The notes under the pieces were generated by a model. It did not search any database and was not told where the DNA came from. It saw only the letters and a program-made list of their open reading frames with translations. From Cognatilysobacter terrigena (GTDB lineage Bacteria > Pseudomonadota > Gammaproteobacteria > Xanthomonadales > Xanthomonadaceae), in the NCBI RefSeq assembly GCF_004361065.1, contig NZ_SELT01000011.1, positions 1-64,000 on the forward strand: a DNA stretch of 64,000 bases, read 5' to 3'. Positions 47,066 through 55,776 of this stretch are shown in pieces (position 1 is the stretch's first letter; each line of letters starts with the position of its first letter). Both the position numbers and the translations under genes were made by a program.

Positions 47066-47707
47066 TCACACGCGATAGGCGACCGTCTTCATCACCTTCG
47101 ACGCCGCCGCCATCAGCTGCGGAATCGGCATCGGCAGCACGCGTGCACCCGCGGCTTCCGCGTTGTCGGCGTGGCGCGCTTCGTCGTCCTTCATCACCTC
47201 GAGGATCGCGCGGCTGCGCACGTCGGCCGGCGGCAGCGACGACAGGTGTTCGTCGATGTGCGCTTCGACCTGGCGTTCGGTCTCGACGACGAAGCCGAGA
47301 TTCCACCCGTCGCCGCGCAGGCCGGCGGCGAGGCCGATCGCGTACGAGCCGGCGTACCACAGCGGGTTGAGCAGGCTCGGCTTACTGTCGAGTTCGCGCA
47401 GTCGCTCGGCGCACCAGGCGAGGTGATCGGTTTCCTCCTGCGCGGCGTGCAGCAGGTGATCGCGTGTGCGCGCATCGCGGGCGACCGACGCCTGGCCGAC
47501 GTACAGCGCCTGCGCGCAAACCTCGCCGACGTGGTTGATGCGCATCAAGCCGGCGGCGTGTCGGCGTTCGGCATCGTCCAGGACGATATCGGCGTGATGC
47601 TCGGAGGGATTCGCGCGCAGCGCCGGCGGATCGCCCGCCACGGTTTCCAGTGCGCGCTGTGCGGTGTCGATCCAGCGATCGAGCGGCGAAAGGCGTCGGG
47701 TCTGCAT
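47066..47707 (-). CDS. coq7: 2-Polyprenyl-3-methyl-6-methoxy-1,4-benzoquinone monooxygenase
   Basis: 213 residues, di-iron hydroxylase for ubiquinone. Metal-ligand motifs: Glu62 in [11 protein letters not shown], the ExxH pair Glu92/His95 in EETDHLAWC, Glu in [10 protein letters not shown] and the final EARH. The hydrophobic [13 protein letters not shown] segment helps membrane binding. It follows the Fe-S protein gene on the same strand, nine bases apart. Ubiquinone synthesis thus seems to use Coq7 rather than UbiF here. Confidence 0.95.
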   Translation of the reverse strand: MQTRRLSPLDRWIDTAQRALETVAGDPPALRANPSEHHADIVLDDAERRHAAGLMRINHVGEVCAQALYVGQASVARDARTRDHLLHAAQEETDHLAWCAERLRELDSKPSLLNPLWYAGSYAIGLAAGLRGDGWNLGFVVETERQVEAHIDEHLSSLPPADVRSRAILEVMKDDEARHADNAEAAGARVLPMPIPQLMAAASKVMKTVAYRV

Positions 47708-47716
47708 GCGCGCAGT

Positions 47717-48883
47717 CTACTGCGGCGCTGCATCGGCCCCGTCGAGATGGTCCGCCAGGAACTCGAGCGGATGACGGACGGGCAAGGTCGTGCCGTTCGC
47801 AAGGTGCAGGCGGCAGCCGATGTTCGCGCTCAGGATCTCGCGCACATCAGTCGCCTCGGCCTGCGCGACGAGCGGCGCGCGGAACGACGCGGCGCGTTCG
47901 GCGTCGGTGAGCATCGCGGTGCCGGCTGCGCCGCAGCAACCGAAGCCGGCGTCGAGATCGATGACGTCGAGCTGCGGCACGCGGGAGAGCAGGCGTCGCA
48001 GTGCGGGGCTGCTGCGCACGACGTTGCGCTGCGTGCACGGCAGATGGAGTGCAACGCGCGCCGTTGCGGGGCGGAAATGCAGGCGATCGGCATGTCGCGC
48101 GAGCAATTCGATGGCATCGATCGTTTCGGTCGACGCGGGGAGCGCGGCGGCGATTGAATCATGGCAGCCGCTCGCCAGCGTCACGACGAGCGGGGCGTCT
48201 GCGAAGGCATTCGCGTTCGTGCGGGCGAGTTCGGTTGCGGTATCCGTCGCGCCGGCGTGCGCGTGCAGTGCGCCGCAACAGGTTTGGTTCTTGGGAATGG
48301 CGAGGTCGATATGGCAGGCCGCGAGCAGTCGCCGCAGCGCATCGCGGGTCGTCGCTTCATATGTGCGTGCGACGCAACCCACGAAGAGGGCCGCGCGCGT
48401 CCGGGTCGGCGCGGAGGATTGAGGCGATGCCTTGCGACCCGGAGCACTGACGGGGCGTGGCAGCGGTCGCAGCGCTGCGGGCAACATCGAGTACGTCAGG
48501 CGATAGATTGTCAGCAGAACCGACAGCGCGCGCGGACGCCGGGCCAGCGCCTCGATCGCCCGCTGAGGCCAGCTGGCGCCGCGGCGCTCGCGTTGGCGGG
48601 TCCGAGCCGCCTGCAGAAGTGCTCCGTACCGCACCCCGGCCGGACACACTGCCTCGCAACTTCGGCATGCGAGGCAGTGATCAAGGTGGCCATCGCCTGC
48701 GGGCGTCGGCTCCAGCGCGTCGAGCGCCCAGCCCCGCGCGAGCGCGATGCGGCCTCGCGGCGACTCGGTCTCCAGCCGGTCCCGCCGGTAGGTGGGGCAG
48801 GCCGGCAGGCACAGGCCGCACTGCACGCACTGGTCGGCCAGCGCGACCAGCGGGTCGGCCGAGGGCGGTCGGGGCAGGGGCAT
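47717..48883 (-). CDS. GlcF-like iron-sulfur protein with two CCG domains
   Basis: 388 residues. Two 4Fe-4S motifs CVQCGLCLPACP (residues 19-30) and CLACRSCEAVCP (69-80), then two cysteine-rich CCG domains (QTCCGALHAHAG near 203, GCCGAAG near 307). This matches glycolate oxidase subunit GlcF and heterodisulfide reductase HdrD-like proteins, which carry electrons between a flavoprotein and the membrane. No glcD or glcE gene lies nearby. The gene is paired with coq7, so a link to the quinone pool is possible. Confidence 0.85.
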   Translation of the reverse strand: MPLPRPPSADPLVALADQCVQCGLCLPACPTYRRDRLETESPRGRIALARGWALDALEPTPAGDGHLDHCLACRSCEAVCPAGVRYGALLQAARTRQRERRGASWPQRAIEALARRPRALSVLLTIYRLTYSMLPAALRPLPRPVSAPGRKASPQSSAPTRTRAALFVGCVARTYEATTRDALRRLLAACHIDLAIPKNQTCCGALHAHAGATDTATELARTNANAFADAPLVVTLASGCHDSIAAALPASTETIDAIELLARHADRLHFRPATARVALHLPCTQRNVVRSSPALRRLLSRVPQLDVIDLDAGFGCCGAAGTAMLTDAERAASFRAPLVAQAEATDVREILSANIGCRLHLANGTTLPVRHPLEFLADHLDGADAAPQ

Positions 48884-48915
48884 GGCGGGCGATGCTAGCG
48901 CGGTCTTGACGCGGC

Positions 48916-48944
48916 TTGCACGCGCTGGCCGGGGCCGCTAGAAT
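48916..48944 (+). promoter_or_regulatory. Sigma-70-type promoter of rplM-rpsI
   Basis: TTGCAC (48916-48921), 17 bases, TAGAAT (48939-48944). The rplM ATG is about 110 bases further on, leaving room for a leader of around 100 bases. Confidence 0.65.
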
Positions 48945-49052
48945 TCCGCTTCTTTGTTCGCGGGACTCCGGTCCCCCACAACGCGCGGCGAAGTTCGGAC
49001 GCCTTCCGGCGCTCCCAATCAGCCCGACCAGGCACCCACCAAGAGTTTTGTC

Positions 49053-49481
49053 ATGAAGACCTTTATCGCCAAGTCCGAGACCGTCCAGCGCGACTGGTAT
49101 CTCGTCGACGCCTCCGGCAAGACCCTGGGCCGTCTGGCCTCGGAGCTCGCCCGCCGTCTGCGCGGCAAGCACAAGCCCGTCTACACCCCGCACGTCGACA
49201 CCGGCGACTACCTCGTCGTCGTGAACGCCGACAAGATCGCGGTGACCGGCAACAAGCTGGCCGACAAGAAGTACCACCGTTTCACCGGCTACGTCGGCAA
49301 CCTGAAGACCGAGACCCTCTCGCAGGCGCTTGAGCGCCATCCGGAGCGCGTCATCGAGATCGCCGTCAAGGGCATGCTGCCGAAGGGCCCGCTGGGCCGC
49401 GCGATGTATCGCAAGCTCAAGGTCTACAAGGGTGCCGAGCACCCGCACGCCGCGCAGCAGCCGCAGCCGCTCGATATCTAA
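49053..49481 (+). CDS. rplM: 50S ribosomal protein L13
   Basis: 142 residues. Opening [20 protein letters not shown] and [27 protein letters not shown] are the conserved ends of bacterial L13. A longer upstream frame is open but the ATG at 49053 is the right length. Promoter TTGCAC-17-TAGAAT at 48916-48944. The gene precedes rpsI, the usual pair. Confidence 0.98.
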   Translation: MKTFIAKSETVQRDWYLVDASGKTLGRLASELARRLRGKHKPVYTPHVDTGDYLVVVNADKIAVTGNKLADKKYHRFTGYVGNLKTETLSQALERHPERVIEIAVKGMLPKGPLGRAMYRKLKVYKGAEHPHAAQQPQPLDI

Positions 49482-49493
49482 GGTCCGACGAAC

Positions 49494-49886
49494 ATGGCAA
49501 CCCAGCAGAATTACGGCACCGGCCGCCGCAAGTCCTCCACCGCCCGCGTGTTCCTGCGCAAGGGCACGGGGCAGATCACTGTCAACCAGCGTCCGCTGGA
49601 CGAGTTCTTCGGCCGCGAGACGGCGCGCATGATCGTGCGCCAGCCGCTCGAGCTGACGAAGTCGAGCGAGCAGTTCGACGTGATCGTGACCGTCGCCGGC
49701 GGCGGCATCACCGGCCAGGCCGGTGCGATCCGTCTCGGCATCGCGCGCGCTCTGGTCGAGTACGACGAAGGCCTGAAGGGCGACCTGCGCCGCGCCGGCT
49801 TCATGACGCGCGACGCCCGTGAGGTCGAGCGTAAGAAGGTCGGTCTGCACAAGGCCCGCCGCGCCACGCAGTTCTCGAAGCGCTAA
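49494..49886 (+). CDS. rpsI: 30S ribosomal protein S9
   Basis: 130 residues. [18 protein letters not shown] near the start and the conserved last residues FSKR that reach the tRNA P site. 12 bp after rplM. A hairpin then the tRNA-Gln promoter follow. Confidence 0.98.
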   Translation: MATQQNYGTGRRKSSTARVFLRKGTGQITVNQRPLDEFFGRETARMIVRQPLELTKSSEQFDVIVTVAGGGITGQAGAIRLGIARALVEYDEGLKGDLRRAGFMTRDAREVERKKVGLHKARRATQFSKR

Positions 49887-49899
49887 TCGCGTTTCACCG

Positions 49900-49926
49900 G
49901 ATGCTGGCGGTCTTGCCGTCAGCATC
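49900..49926 (+). terminator. Hairpin after rpsI
   Basis: 11-base arms GATGCTGGCGG and CCGTCAGCATC with one G-U and a 5-base loop, without T-run. It overlaps the -35 region of the tRNA-Gln promoter. Confidence 0.4.
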
Positions 49927-49940
49927 CATCGCGGTAAAAT
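49913..49940 (+). promoter_or_regulatory. Promoter of tRNA-Gln
   Basis: TTGCCG (49913-49918), 16 bases, TAAAAT (49935-49940), nine bases before the mature tRNA end. Confidence 0.6.
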
Positions 49941-49949
49941 TCGCGACAT

Positions 49950-50024
49950 AGCCCCGTCGCCAAGCGGTAAGGCACCTGACTCTGACTCAGGCATTCGGTG
50001 GTTCGAATCCATCCGGGGCTGCCA
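49950..50024 (+). tRNA. tRNA-Gln (anticodon CTG)
   Basis: 75 bases including encoded CCA. Acceptor stem AGCCCCG / CGGGGCT, D stem GCC / GGC, anticodon stem CCTGA / TCAGG with loop CTCTGAC and anticodon CTG (reads CAG), T stem GGTGG / CCATC with TTCGAAT loop. All stems pair. Confidence 0.95.
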
Positions 50025-50050
50025 TACACCGACCGGTTCACCGGTCACCC

Positions 50051-50082
50051 GAAGACCCGCCGCGTGCGGGTCTTCGCGTTTT
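50051..50082 (+). terminator. Terminator of the tRNA-Gln unit
   Basis: 10-bp stem GAAGACCCGC / GCGGGTCTTC, 5-base loop, then GCGTTTT. Confidence 0.8.
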
Positions 50083-50098
50083 CGGGACAGGAGCCGCC

Positions 50099-50845
50099 AT
50101 GGTCGCCCGCTTTCCGCCGCCGGTCGTGCCGCTCGAGATCGCCGGCGAACGTCTGCGCGAACGCGGCTATGCGGTGATCGAGCCGGATTCGATCGCGACG
50201 CTCGCATCGTCGAACGTCGACGCCCTGCAGACGCTCGCGCCGACGTGGGACGCGCTGCCACCCGACACCTACCTGCGAGATGGCGGACGCTACCGTCATC
50301 GCCGGCATTCTTGCTTCGTCGTCGAAGGCGATGCGATCCAGCTGGCGCCTCATCGCGCGCACTGGCAACCGCTCGACTACAACGCACTGCACGGCGGCAT
50401 GCATCGCTGGTTCGAGCCGATCGAATCCGATGTCGCGAACGACCCCGCATTCGGTGGACTGCTGCGCGGCCTCGGTGCCCTGTTCGCGACGATTCGTCCG
50501 GAGCCGCGTTGGTACGTCGAAGCGCACCAGTTCCGTATCGACACCGCCGGTGGTGTCGGTCGTCCCACGCCGGAAGGCGCGCATCGCGACGGCGTCGACT
50601 TCGTCGCCGTGGTGCTGGTCGGGCGACACGGCATCAAGGGTGGCGAGACGCGCGTGTTCGACGCGAACGGCCCCGCGGGCGAGCGCTTCACGCTGGACGC
50701 GCCGTGGTCCGCGCTATTGCTCGACGACACCCGCGTGATCCACGAATCGACGCCGATCCAGCCGGACGACGGACGCGACACGCCCGGCCATCGCGACACG
50801 CTCGTTCTCACCTATCGCGCACGAGCATTCCAGGGCGACGACTGA
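50099..50845 (+). CDS. 2-Oxoglutarate/Fe(II) dioxygenase, BsmA/IDO-like
   Basis: 248 residues. Iron ligands HRD (in EGAHRDGVDF, near 161) and the later His in RVIHESTPI (near 222), with a 2-oxoglutarate-binding Arg around RDTLVLTYRAR. The GGVGRPTPEGAHRDGVDF opening is the mark of the 2OG-Fe_Oxy_2 family, whose members hydroxylate free amino acids such as isoleucine. GGAG is near the ATG. It stands alone after the tRNA, before a FAH-family gene. Confidence 0.85.
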   Translation: MVARFPPPVVPLEIAGERLRERGYAVIEPDSIATLASSNVDALQTLAPTWDALPPDTYLRDGGRYRHRRHSCFVVEGDAIQLAPHRAHWQPLDYNALHGGMHRWFEPIESDVANDPAFGGLLRGLGALFATIRPEPRWYVEAHQFRIDTAGGVGRPTPEGAHRDGVDFVAVVLVGRHGIKGGETRVFDANGPAGERFTLDAPWSALLLDDTRVIHESTPIQPDDGRDTPGHRDTLVLTYRARAFQGDD

Positions 50846-50922
50846 TCGCGACGCCACAGCTCCGGAAGCGACGGTTACAATTGAAACCATCGCGCCGCGG
50901 GCGCCGATCTCTGGAGCATCCG

Positions 50923-51909
50923 ATGAAGCTGGGATCCCTCAAGGAAGGCGGCCGCGACGGCACGCTGATCGTCGTCTCGCGCGACCTGAGCCGCGCCGTG
51001 CGCGCGGACGGCATCGCGCCGACGATGCAGCGTGCGCTCGAGGACTGGTCGAACACGGCGCCGCGCCTCAATGCGCTGTACGAAGCGCTCAATGCCGGCA
51101 CTGCCGACGGCGCGTTCGACGTCGACTTCGCCCAGCTCGCCGCGCCGCTGCCGCGCGCCTACGAATTCGTCGACGGCTCGGCCTATCTGCCGCACGTGGA
51201 GCGCGTGCGTCGCGCCCGCGGTGCCGAAGTGCCGGCGAGCTTCTACGTCGATCCGCTCATGTACCAGGCGACGAGCGCCGGCTTCTACGGCCCTCGCGAC
51301 GCCGTGCGCGTGCCGAGCGAGAGCTACGGCATCGACCTCGAAGCCGAAGTCGTAGTGATCACGGACGACGTGCCGATGGCGGCGACGCCCGAGGAAGCGG
51401 CCGGCCACATCCAGCTCGTCGGTCTGGTGAACGACGTTTCGCTGCGCAACCTGATTCCGGACGAGCTCGCCAAGGGCTTCGGCTTCCTGCAGTCCAAGCC
51501 GCGCTCGGCGCTGAGCCCGGTGTTCGTCACGCCGGACGAGCTCGGCGACGCCTGGCAGGGCAACAAGGTGCATCGTCCGCTGGTGACCCACATCAACGGC
51601 CAGTGGTTCGGCGCGCCCGAGGCGGGCGTCGACATGCAGTTCGACTTCGCCCAGCTCGTCGCCCACGCGGCGAAGACGCGCCCGCTGTCGGCCGGCACGA
51701 TCGTCGGCTCGGGCACGGTGGCGAACCAGGACACCTCGCTCGGCGCCTCGTGCTTCGCCGAGAAGCGCACGGTCGAAACGCTCGAGCACGGTAAGCCGTC
51801 GACGCCGTTCATGAGCTTCGGCGACACCGTCCATATCGAGATGCTCGACGCCGACGGCCGCAGCATCTTCGGCGCGATCGAGCAGCGCATCGAAGCCCAT
51901 ACCCGCTGA
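50923..51909 (+). CDS. Fumarylacetoacetate hydrolase family protein
   Basis: 328 residues. An N-terminal domain of about 70 residues precedes the FAH fold, as in true fumarylacetoacetases of the Xanthomonas type. Metal-site segment GIDLEAEVVVI (near 139) with acidic partners in VGLVNDVSLRN, and TIVGSGTVANQDTSLGASC near 265 is the family's strong match. The neighbour, a maleylacetoacetate isomerase, argues for the last step of tyrosine breakdown, giving fumarate and acetoacetate. A TACAAT -10 lies at 50876-50881. Exact substrate is inferred. Confidence 0.88.
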   Translation: MKLGSLKEGGRDGTLIVVSRDLSRAVRADGIAPTMQRALEDWSNTAPRLNALYEALNAGTADGAFDVDFAQLAAPLPRAYEFVDGSAYLPHVERVRRARGAEVPASFYVDPLMYQATSAGFYGPRDAVRVPSESYGIDLEAEVVVITDDVPMAATPEEAAGHIQLVGLVNDVSLRNLIPDELAKGFGFLQSKPRSALSPVFVTPDELGDAWQGNKVHRPLVTHINGQWFGAPEAGVDMQFDFAQLVAHAAKTRPLSAGTIVGSGTVANQDTSLGASCFAEKRTVETLEHGKPSTPFMSFGDTVHIEMLDADGRSIFGAIEQRIEAHTR

Positions 51910-51992
51910 CCGGCGACGGACGGTGCACCGCCGGCACGCCGCCTTCGCGGCGGCCGGTTAAGGTGGGCGCCCGTCCTTCGTGGAGACGTGCC

Positions 51993-52667
51993 GTGAGCGA
52001 GCCGCTGCGCCTCTACTCCTACTGGCGATCCAGCGCCGCTTACCGCGTGCGCATCGGCCTCGCGCTGAAGGAACTGCCGTACGAGATCGTGCCCGTGCAC
52101 CTCCTGCGCGATGGCGGCGAGCAGCACACCGACACGTACCGCGAAACGAATCCGCAGGAACTCGTGCCGGTGCTGCAGCACGGCGTGCGGCTGTATCGCC
52201 AGTCGATGGCGATTCTCGAATACCTCGACGAGACGTGGCCGGAGCCGCCACTGTTGCCCGCGCTCGCGCGCGACCGTGCACGCGCTCGTGCGCTCGCGCA
52301 GCTGATCGCCTGCGACGTGCATCCCCTCAACAACCTGCGCGTGCTGCAGTACCTCGAGCACGAGTGGAATGCGCCGCAGGCCGAGCGCGACGAGTGGGTA
52401 CGGCACTGGATCGTCAAAGGCCTCGACGCGATGGAAGCGTCGCTGGTCGATCATCCCGCGACCGGCGAGTTCTGCGAGGGCGACGCGCCGACGCTCGCCG
52501 ACTGCTGCCTGATCCCGCAGCTCTACAACGCGCGGCGCTTCGGCGTCGACGTCGAACGCTGGCCCACGATCGCGCGCATCGAGAAGGCCTGCCTCGCGCT
52601 GCCGGCGTTCGACCAGGCGCGGCCGGAGAACCAGCCGGACTGCCCGGAGTCGCAGCGCGCGGCCTGA
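51993..52667 (+). CDS. maiA: Maleylacetoacetate isomerase (zeta-class GST)
   Basis: 224 residues, GTG start with GGAG upstream. Thioredoxin-like N-terminal domain: YSYWRSSAAYRVRIGLALK, which matches the SSxxxRVRI glutathione site of zeta GST although the usual Cys is Ala. NPQELVPVLQHG and RQSMAILEYLDETWP follow, and DAPTLADCCLIPQLYNARRFGVD in the C-terminal helix domain is a zeta-class hallmark. It isomerises maleylacetoacetate with glutathione. It follows the FAH-family gene by 83 bp. Confidence 0.92.
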   Translation: MSEPLRLYSYWRSSAAYRVRIGLALKELPYEIVPVHLLRDGGEQHTDTYRETNPQELVPVLQHGVRLYRQSMAILEYLDETWPEPPLLPALARDRARARALAQLIACDVHPLNNLRVLQYLEHEWNAPQAERDEWVRHWIVKGLDAMEASLVDHPATGEFCEGDAPTLADCCLIPQLYNARRFGVDVERWPTIARIEKACLALPAFDQARPENQPDCPESQRAA

Positions 52668-52683
52668 TCGAACGCGATGAAAC

Positions 52684-52713
52684 GAAAACGGCGACCCGAA
52701 GGTCGCCGTTTTC
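52684..52713. terminator. Bidirectional terminator between maiA and pilU
   Basis: 13-bp stem GAAAACGGCGACC / GGTCGCCGTTTTC with a CGAA loop, between convergent genes. Confidence 0.88.
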
Positions 52714-52736
52714 GTGTCCAGCATCGTGAGGCGCGA

Positions 52737-53846
52737 TCACATCGCCGGGTTGTACATGTCCGCGTACGGATCGTGCTCGGCACCCGCGCCTTCGGAGAGA
52801 CGGAACTTGAGCGCGAGGCCGTCGCGCGAGTCGGCCGCACGCAGCGCGCTCTCCATGTCGATCTTGCCTTCCTTGTAGAGGCGGAACAGGCACTGGTCGA
52901 AGGTCTCCATGCCGTCCTCCAGCGACTCCTCCATCGCCTGCTTGATCTCGTGCACCTGGCCACGACGCATGAGGTCGCGCACGTGCGGCGTGTTGATCAG
53001 CACTTCGGTCGCTGGCAGGCGGCGGCCGTCGACACCGACGACGAGTCGCTGGCTCACCACCGCGCGCAGGTTGAGCGCGAGGTTCATCAGCACGTTCTTG
53101 TGCGCCGATTCCGGGAAGAAGTTGAGGATGCGCTCGAGCGTCTGGTCGGCGTTGTTCGAGTGCAGCGTCGCGAGGCAGAGATGGCCGGTTTCGGCGAACG
53201 AGATCGCCGCTTCCATCGTCGTCGCGTCGAGGATTTCGCCGATGAGGATGACGTCCGGCGCTTCACGCATCGCGTTCTTCAGCGCGTTGTGGAAGCTGTG
53301 CGTGTCGAGGCCGACCTCACGCTGGTTGACGATCGACTTCTTGTGCTTGTGCAGGAACTCGATCGGATCCTCGATGGTGAGGATGTGGCCCGCCATGTTG
53401 TTGTTGCGGTGGTCGATCATCGACGCGAGCGTCGTCGACTTGCCCGAGCCGGTGCTGCCGACGATGAGCACGAGACCGCGCGGCGACGTGATGATGTCCT
53501 TCAGCGCCGACGGAAGCTGCAACTCCTCGATCGAAGGAATCACGTTCTTGATCGCGCGGATCACCATGCCGACTTCGCCGCGCTGCTTGAACACGTTGAC
53601 GCGGAAACGCCCGGAATCCGGGATCGCGTACGCCATGTTGAGTTCGAGGTTCGTTTCGAACTCGGGAACCTGGCCTTCGTCCATGAGCGAATACGCGATC
53701 TTCTTGACCATGCCCGACGGCAGGCCCGTATTGCCCAGCGGCTGAAGCTTGCCTTCCACCTTGATGTAGACCGGAGCCCCCGTCGTCAGAAACATGTCCG
53801 ACGCATTCTTCTCCGTCATCAGCTTCAGGAAGTAGCCGATGTCCAT
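52737..53846 (-). CDS. pilU: Type IV pilus retraction ATPase PilU
   Basis: 369 residues, secretion ATPase of the PilT/PilU family. Walker A GSTGSGKST at residues 130-138, Asp box ILTIEDPIEF near 155-164, Walker B region VILIGEILDATTM near 199-211 and the His box TGHLCLATLHSNN near 220. FFPESAHKNVLMNLALNL and the C-terminal GMETFDQCLF plus long tail are PilU-like rather than PilT-like. The usual GEIRD reads GEILD here. It powers retraction with PilT; pilT is not in the window. Start MDIGYFLKLM at 53846. Confidence 0.94.
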   Translation of the reverse strand: MDIGYFLKLMTEKNASDMFLTTGAPVYIKVEGKLQPLGNTGLPSGMVKKIAYSLMDEGQVPEFETNLELNMAYAIPDSGRFRVNVFKQRGEVGMVIRAIKNVIPSIEELQLPSALKDIITSPRGLVLIVGSTGSGKSTTLASMIDHRNNNMAGHILTIEDPIEFLHKHKKSIVNQREVGLDTHSFHNALKNAMREAPDVILIGEILDATTMEAAISFAETGHLCLATLHSNNADQTLERILNFFPESAHKNVLMNLALNLRAVVSQRLVVGVDGRRLPATEVLINTPHVRDLMRRGQVHEIKQAMEESLEDGMETFDQCLFRLYKEGKIDMESALRAADSRDGLALKFRLSEGAGAEHDPYADMYNPAM

Positions 53847-53938
53847 GCAGTCTCCTCGTATGGCATGCAGGTTTGCGCCGGTACAGCCGGCATGGCCACA
53901 ATGACCGCGCGTCCCCAACGCCACGATCCGGGTCCCCA

Positions 53939-55213
53939 ATGCGTCCAAGCTTCGCATATCCGCGCAACGCGCTTTTTGCTGCCGTTCTCACCACGACGAT
54001 GAGCGGGTGCGCAACGATGCCGCCGCCAACGAGCGAGCTCAGCGCCGCGCAGCAGGCGGTCGCGAGGGCAGGCCAGGCCGATGCGGACCAGTACGCAGGG
54101 GCCGAACTCGCCGCCGCGCAACGCGAGTTGTCGCAGGCGCAGGCCGCGATATCGGCCGGTAAGGATGACGATGCGCGCCGCCTCGCCCTGCAGGCCGCGG
54201 CCGATGCGGACCTCGCGATCGCGCGCAGCCGGGTCGCCACGGTGACCGCCGCCCGGGCGCAGCGGCAGGCGGAAGTCGCCGAGCTCCAGGCCCGTCTGCA
54301 GGTCGAACCGGATGCCGGGGCGTCGCTGCCCGCGGCCCCGGCCGACGCCGTCGGCAACTACGCCGGTCGCCTGCAGATGCTGGCCGCGGATCCGCGTCTT
54401 GCCGATACGGCCCAGCTGGAGCGTTCGCTGGCGCAGCAGGCGGTCGACGCGCTGGCGACAGTCAAGGGCAAGCAGCGCCCCGCCGCCGAGGCGCTGGCCG
54501 AGCGTCGGGTCCGCGCCGCCGAGCTGGCCGCCTACGCCCAAGCCCTCCAGCGCGACACCGACCGCCTCGAACGCACCTATACCGAACTCCAGCTCGAAGC
54601 GACCCGGCGCGACGCCGCTGCCGCCCGCGCGGAGGCCGACCGCCTGCGGATGGAAGCGCAGATGCAGGCCGAGGAGGCCGAGCGCCTCCGCCAGGCCGCT
54701 GCCGAGCAGGAGCAGGCCCGCGTCGATGCCGAAACCGCGCTGCAGGGCGCGGCCACCCAGCAGGCCGCCAAGCTCTCCGCCGCCCGGGAAAAGGAGCTCA
54801 AGCTCGCCCGCGAGGAGGCCGAACTGGTCGCCGACGCCAAGCTGCCACCGATGAAGCGCGACAGCCGCGGCGAGGTCTTCACGCTCGCCGGCGATGCCTT
54901 CGCCTCCGGCCAGGCGACGCTCACGCCGGCCGCCAGCGGCACGCTCAAGGCGCTGGCGCACTACATCGACGTCTCGCGTGCCGCCGCCGTCCGCGTCGAC
55001 GGCTTCACGGACAACCAGGGCAATGCCGCCGACAACCAGGCGCTGTCCCAGCGACGTGCCGCGGCGGTCCGCCAAACACTTGTGGCGGCCGGGGCGGGCA
55101 GTGTCCGAATCGACGTCAGCGGCCATGGCGCGAGCAATCCCGTTGCCGACAACGGCAGCGCCGCCGGCCGCGCGAAGAACCGCCGCGTCGAGATCGTCGT
55201 CACGCAGAAATAG
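53939..55213 (+). CDS. OmpA-family lipoprotein with DUF4398-like helical part
   Basis: 424 residues. Lipoprotein signal ending TMSGC, so lipidation at Cys24 or thereabouts. Residues about 32-110 form the Ala/Gln-rich DUF4398 helix region, followed by a long coiled-coil rich in Ala, Glu, Gln and Arg (about 180-300). The C-terminal OmpA peptidoglycan-binding domain (about 315-424) has TLAGDAFASGQATLTPAA, GFTDNQGNAADNQALSQRRA and GHGASNPVADNGSAAGRAKNRRVEI. It should tie the outer membrane to the cell wall. Divergent from pilU. Confidence 0.9.
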   Translation: MRPSFAYPRNALFAAVLTTTMSGCATMPPPTSELSAAQQAVARAGQADADQYAGAELAAAQRELSQAQAAISAGKDDDARRLALQAAADADLAIARSRVATVTAARAQRQAEVAELQARLQVEPDAGASLPAAPADAVGNYAGRLQMLAADPRLADTAQLERSLAQQAVDALATVKGKQRPAAEALAERRVRAAELAAYAQALQRDTDRLERTYTELQLEATRRDAAAARAEADRLRMEAQMQAEEAERLRQAAAEQEQARVDAETALQGAATQQAAKLSAAREKELKLAREEAELVADAKLPPMKRDSRGEVFTLAGDAFASGQATLTPAASGTLKALAHYIDVSRAAAVRVDGFTDNQGNAADNQALSQRRAAAVRQTLVAAGAGSVRIDVSGHGASNPVADNGSAAGRAKNRRVEIVVTQK

Positions 55214-55458
55214 CGGCTTTTTAGCGGCTTTAACGGCGTTTTGTCGCCGTCTTCAGGCATGTGACGACCGGCTGTCGGCGTCGTCCTAGTGCTGCTTGCC
55301 GCGTTCCGGATGCGGGAGTACGGTCGATTCGTCGGGGCGGTTCGGCCCCGTCGTAACGCCGGGTCGCGCACCGTCGGCAGAGCATGCGGTCGAGCGACCT
55401 GGCCATCACCGTTTCCGGCGGTCGATGCCCGCCGGATGCATGTGCCGAGGAGGTTTGC
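55214..55458 (+). other. Non-coding stretch before the ydcH-like gene
   Basis: 245 bp without a convincing gene. It holds a possible short terminator for the ompA-like gene (ACGGCG / CGCCGT, 55231-55250), a hairpin CGGGGC / GCCCCG near 55340, and a strong GAGGAGG ribosome site. I find no known riboswitch. Confidence 0.5.
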
Positions 55459-55677
55459 ATGTTCGAAGACCGGTCCGCGAATGAGCTCGACAAGCTGATG
55501 AATGGCAGTTCCGAGTTCAAGCAGCTCTATCAACGCCACCAGGATCTCGACCGACGCGTCATGAACGCCGAACTGGGCATCAGTCCCGTCGATGATCTCG
55601 AGCTCACGCGGATGAAGCGCGAAAAGTTGCACGCCAAGGACCGCTTGGTCCGCATGGCCGACACGCTCTTCCACTGA
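55459..55677 (+). CDS. YdcH-family (DUF465) small protein
   Basis: 72 residues, all helical: FKQLYQRHQDLDRRVMNAELG and a second helix LTRMKREKLHAKDRLVRM fit the short coiled-coil YdcH/DUF465 family, whose role is unknown. GAGGAGG lies a few bases before the ATG. A 25-codon upward extension is open but lacks family similarity. Confidence 0.88.
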   Translation: MFEDRSANELDKLMNGSSEFKQLYQRHQDLDRRVMNAELGISPVDDLELTRMKREKLHAKDRLVRMADTLFH

Positions 55678-55776
55678 AGACGCCGCCGCGCCGTCGCCGA
55701 CCCCGGTTGGCGACGGCGCCAGGGCGTGCACCGACGCCCGCTAGAATGGCGCGATTCCCGGCAGCACGGATCCGCC

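Noticed and set aside
49950-50100. tRNA-Gln as an integration site
   Set aside because: No integrase, no repeated 3' end of the tRNA and no change in gene type downstream was seen.
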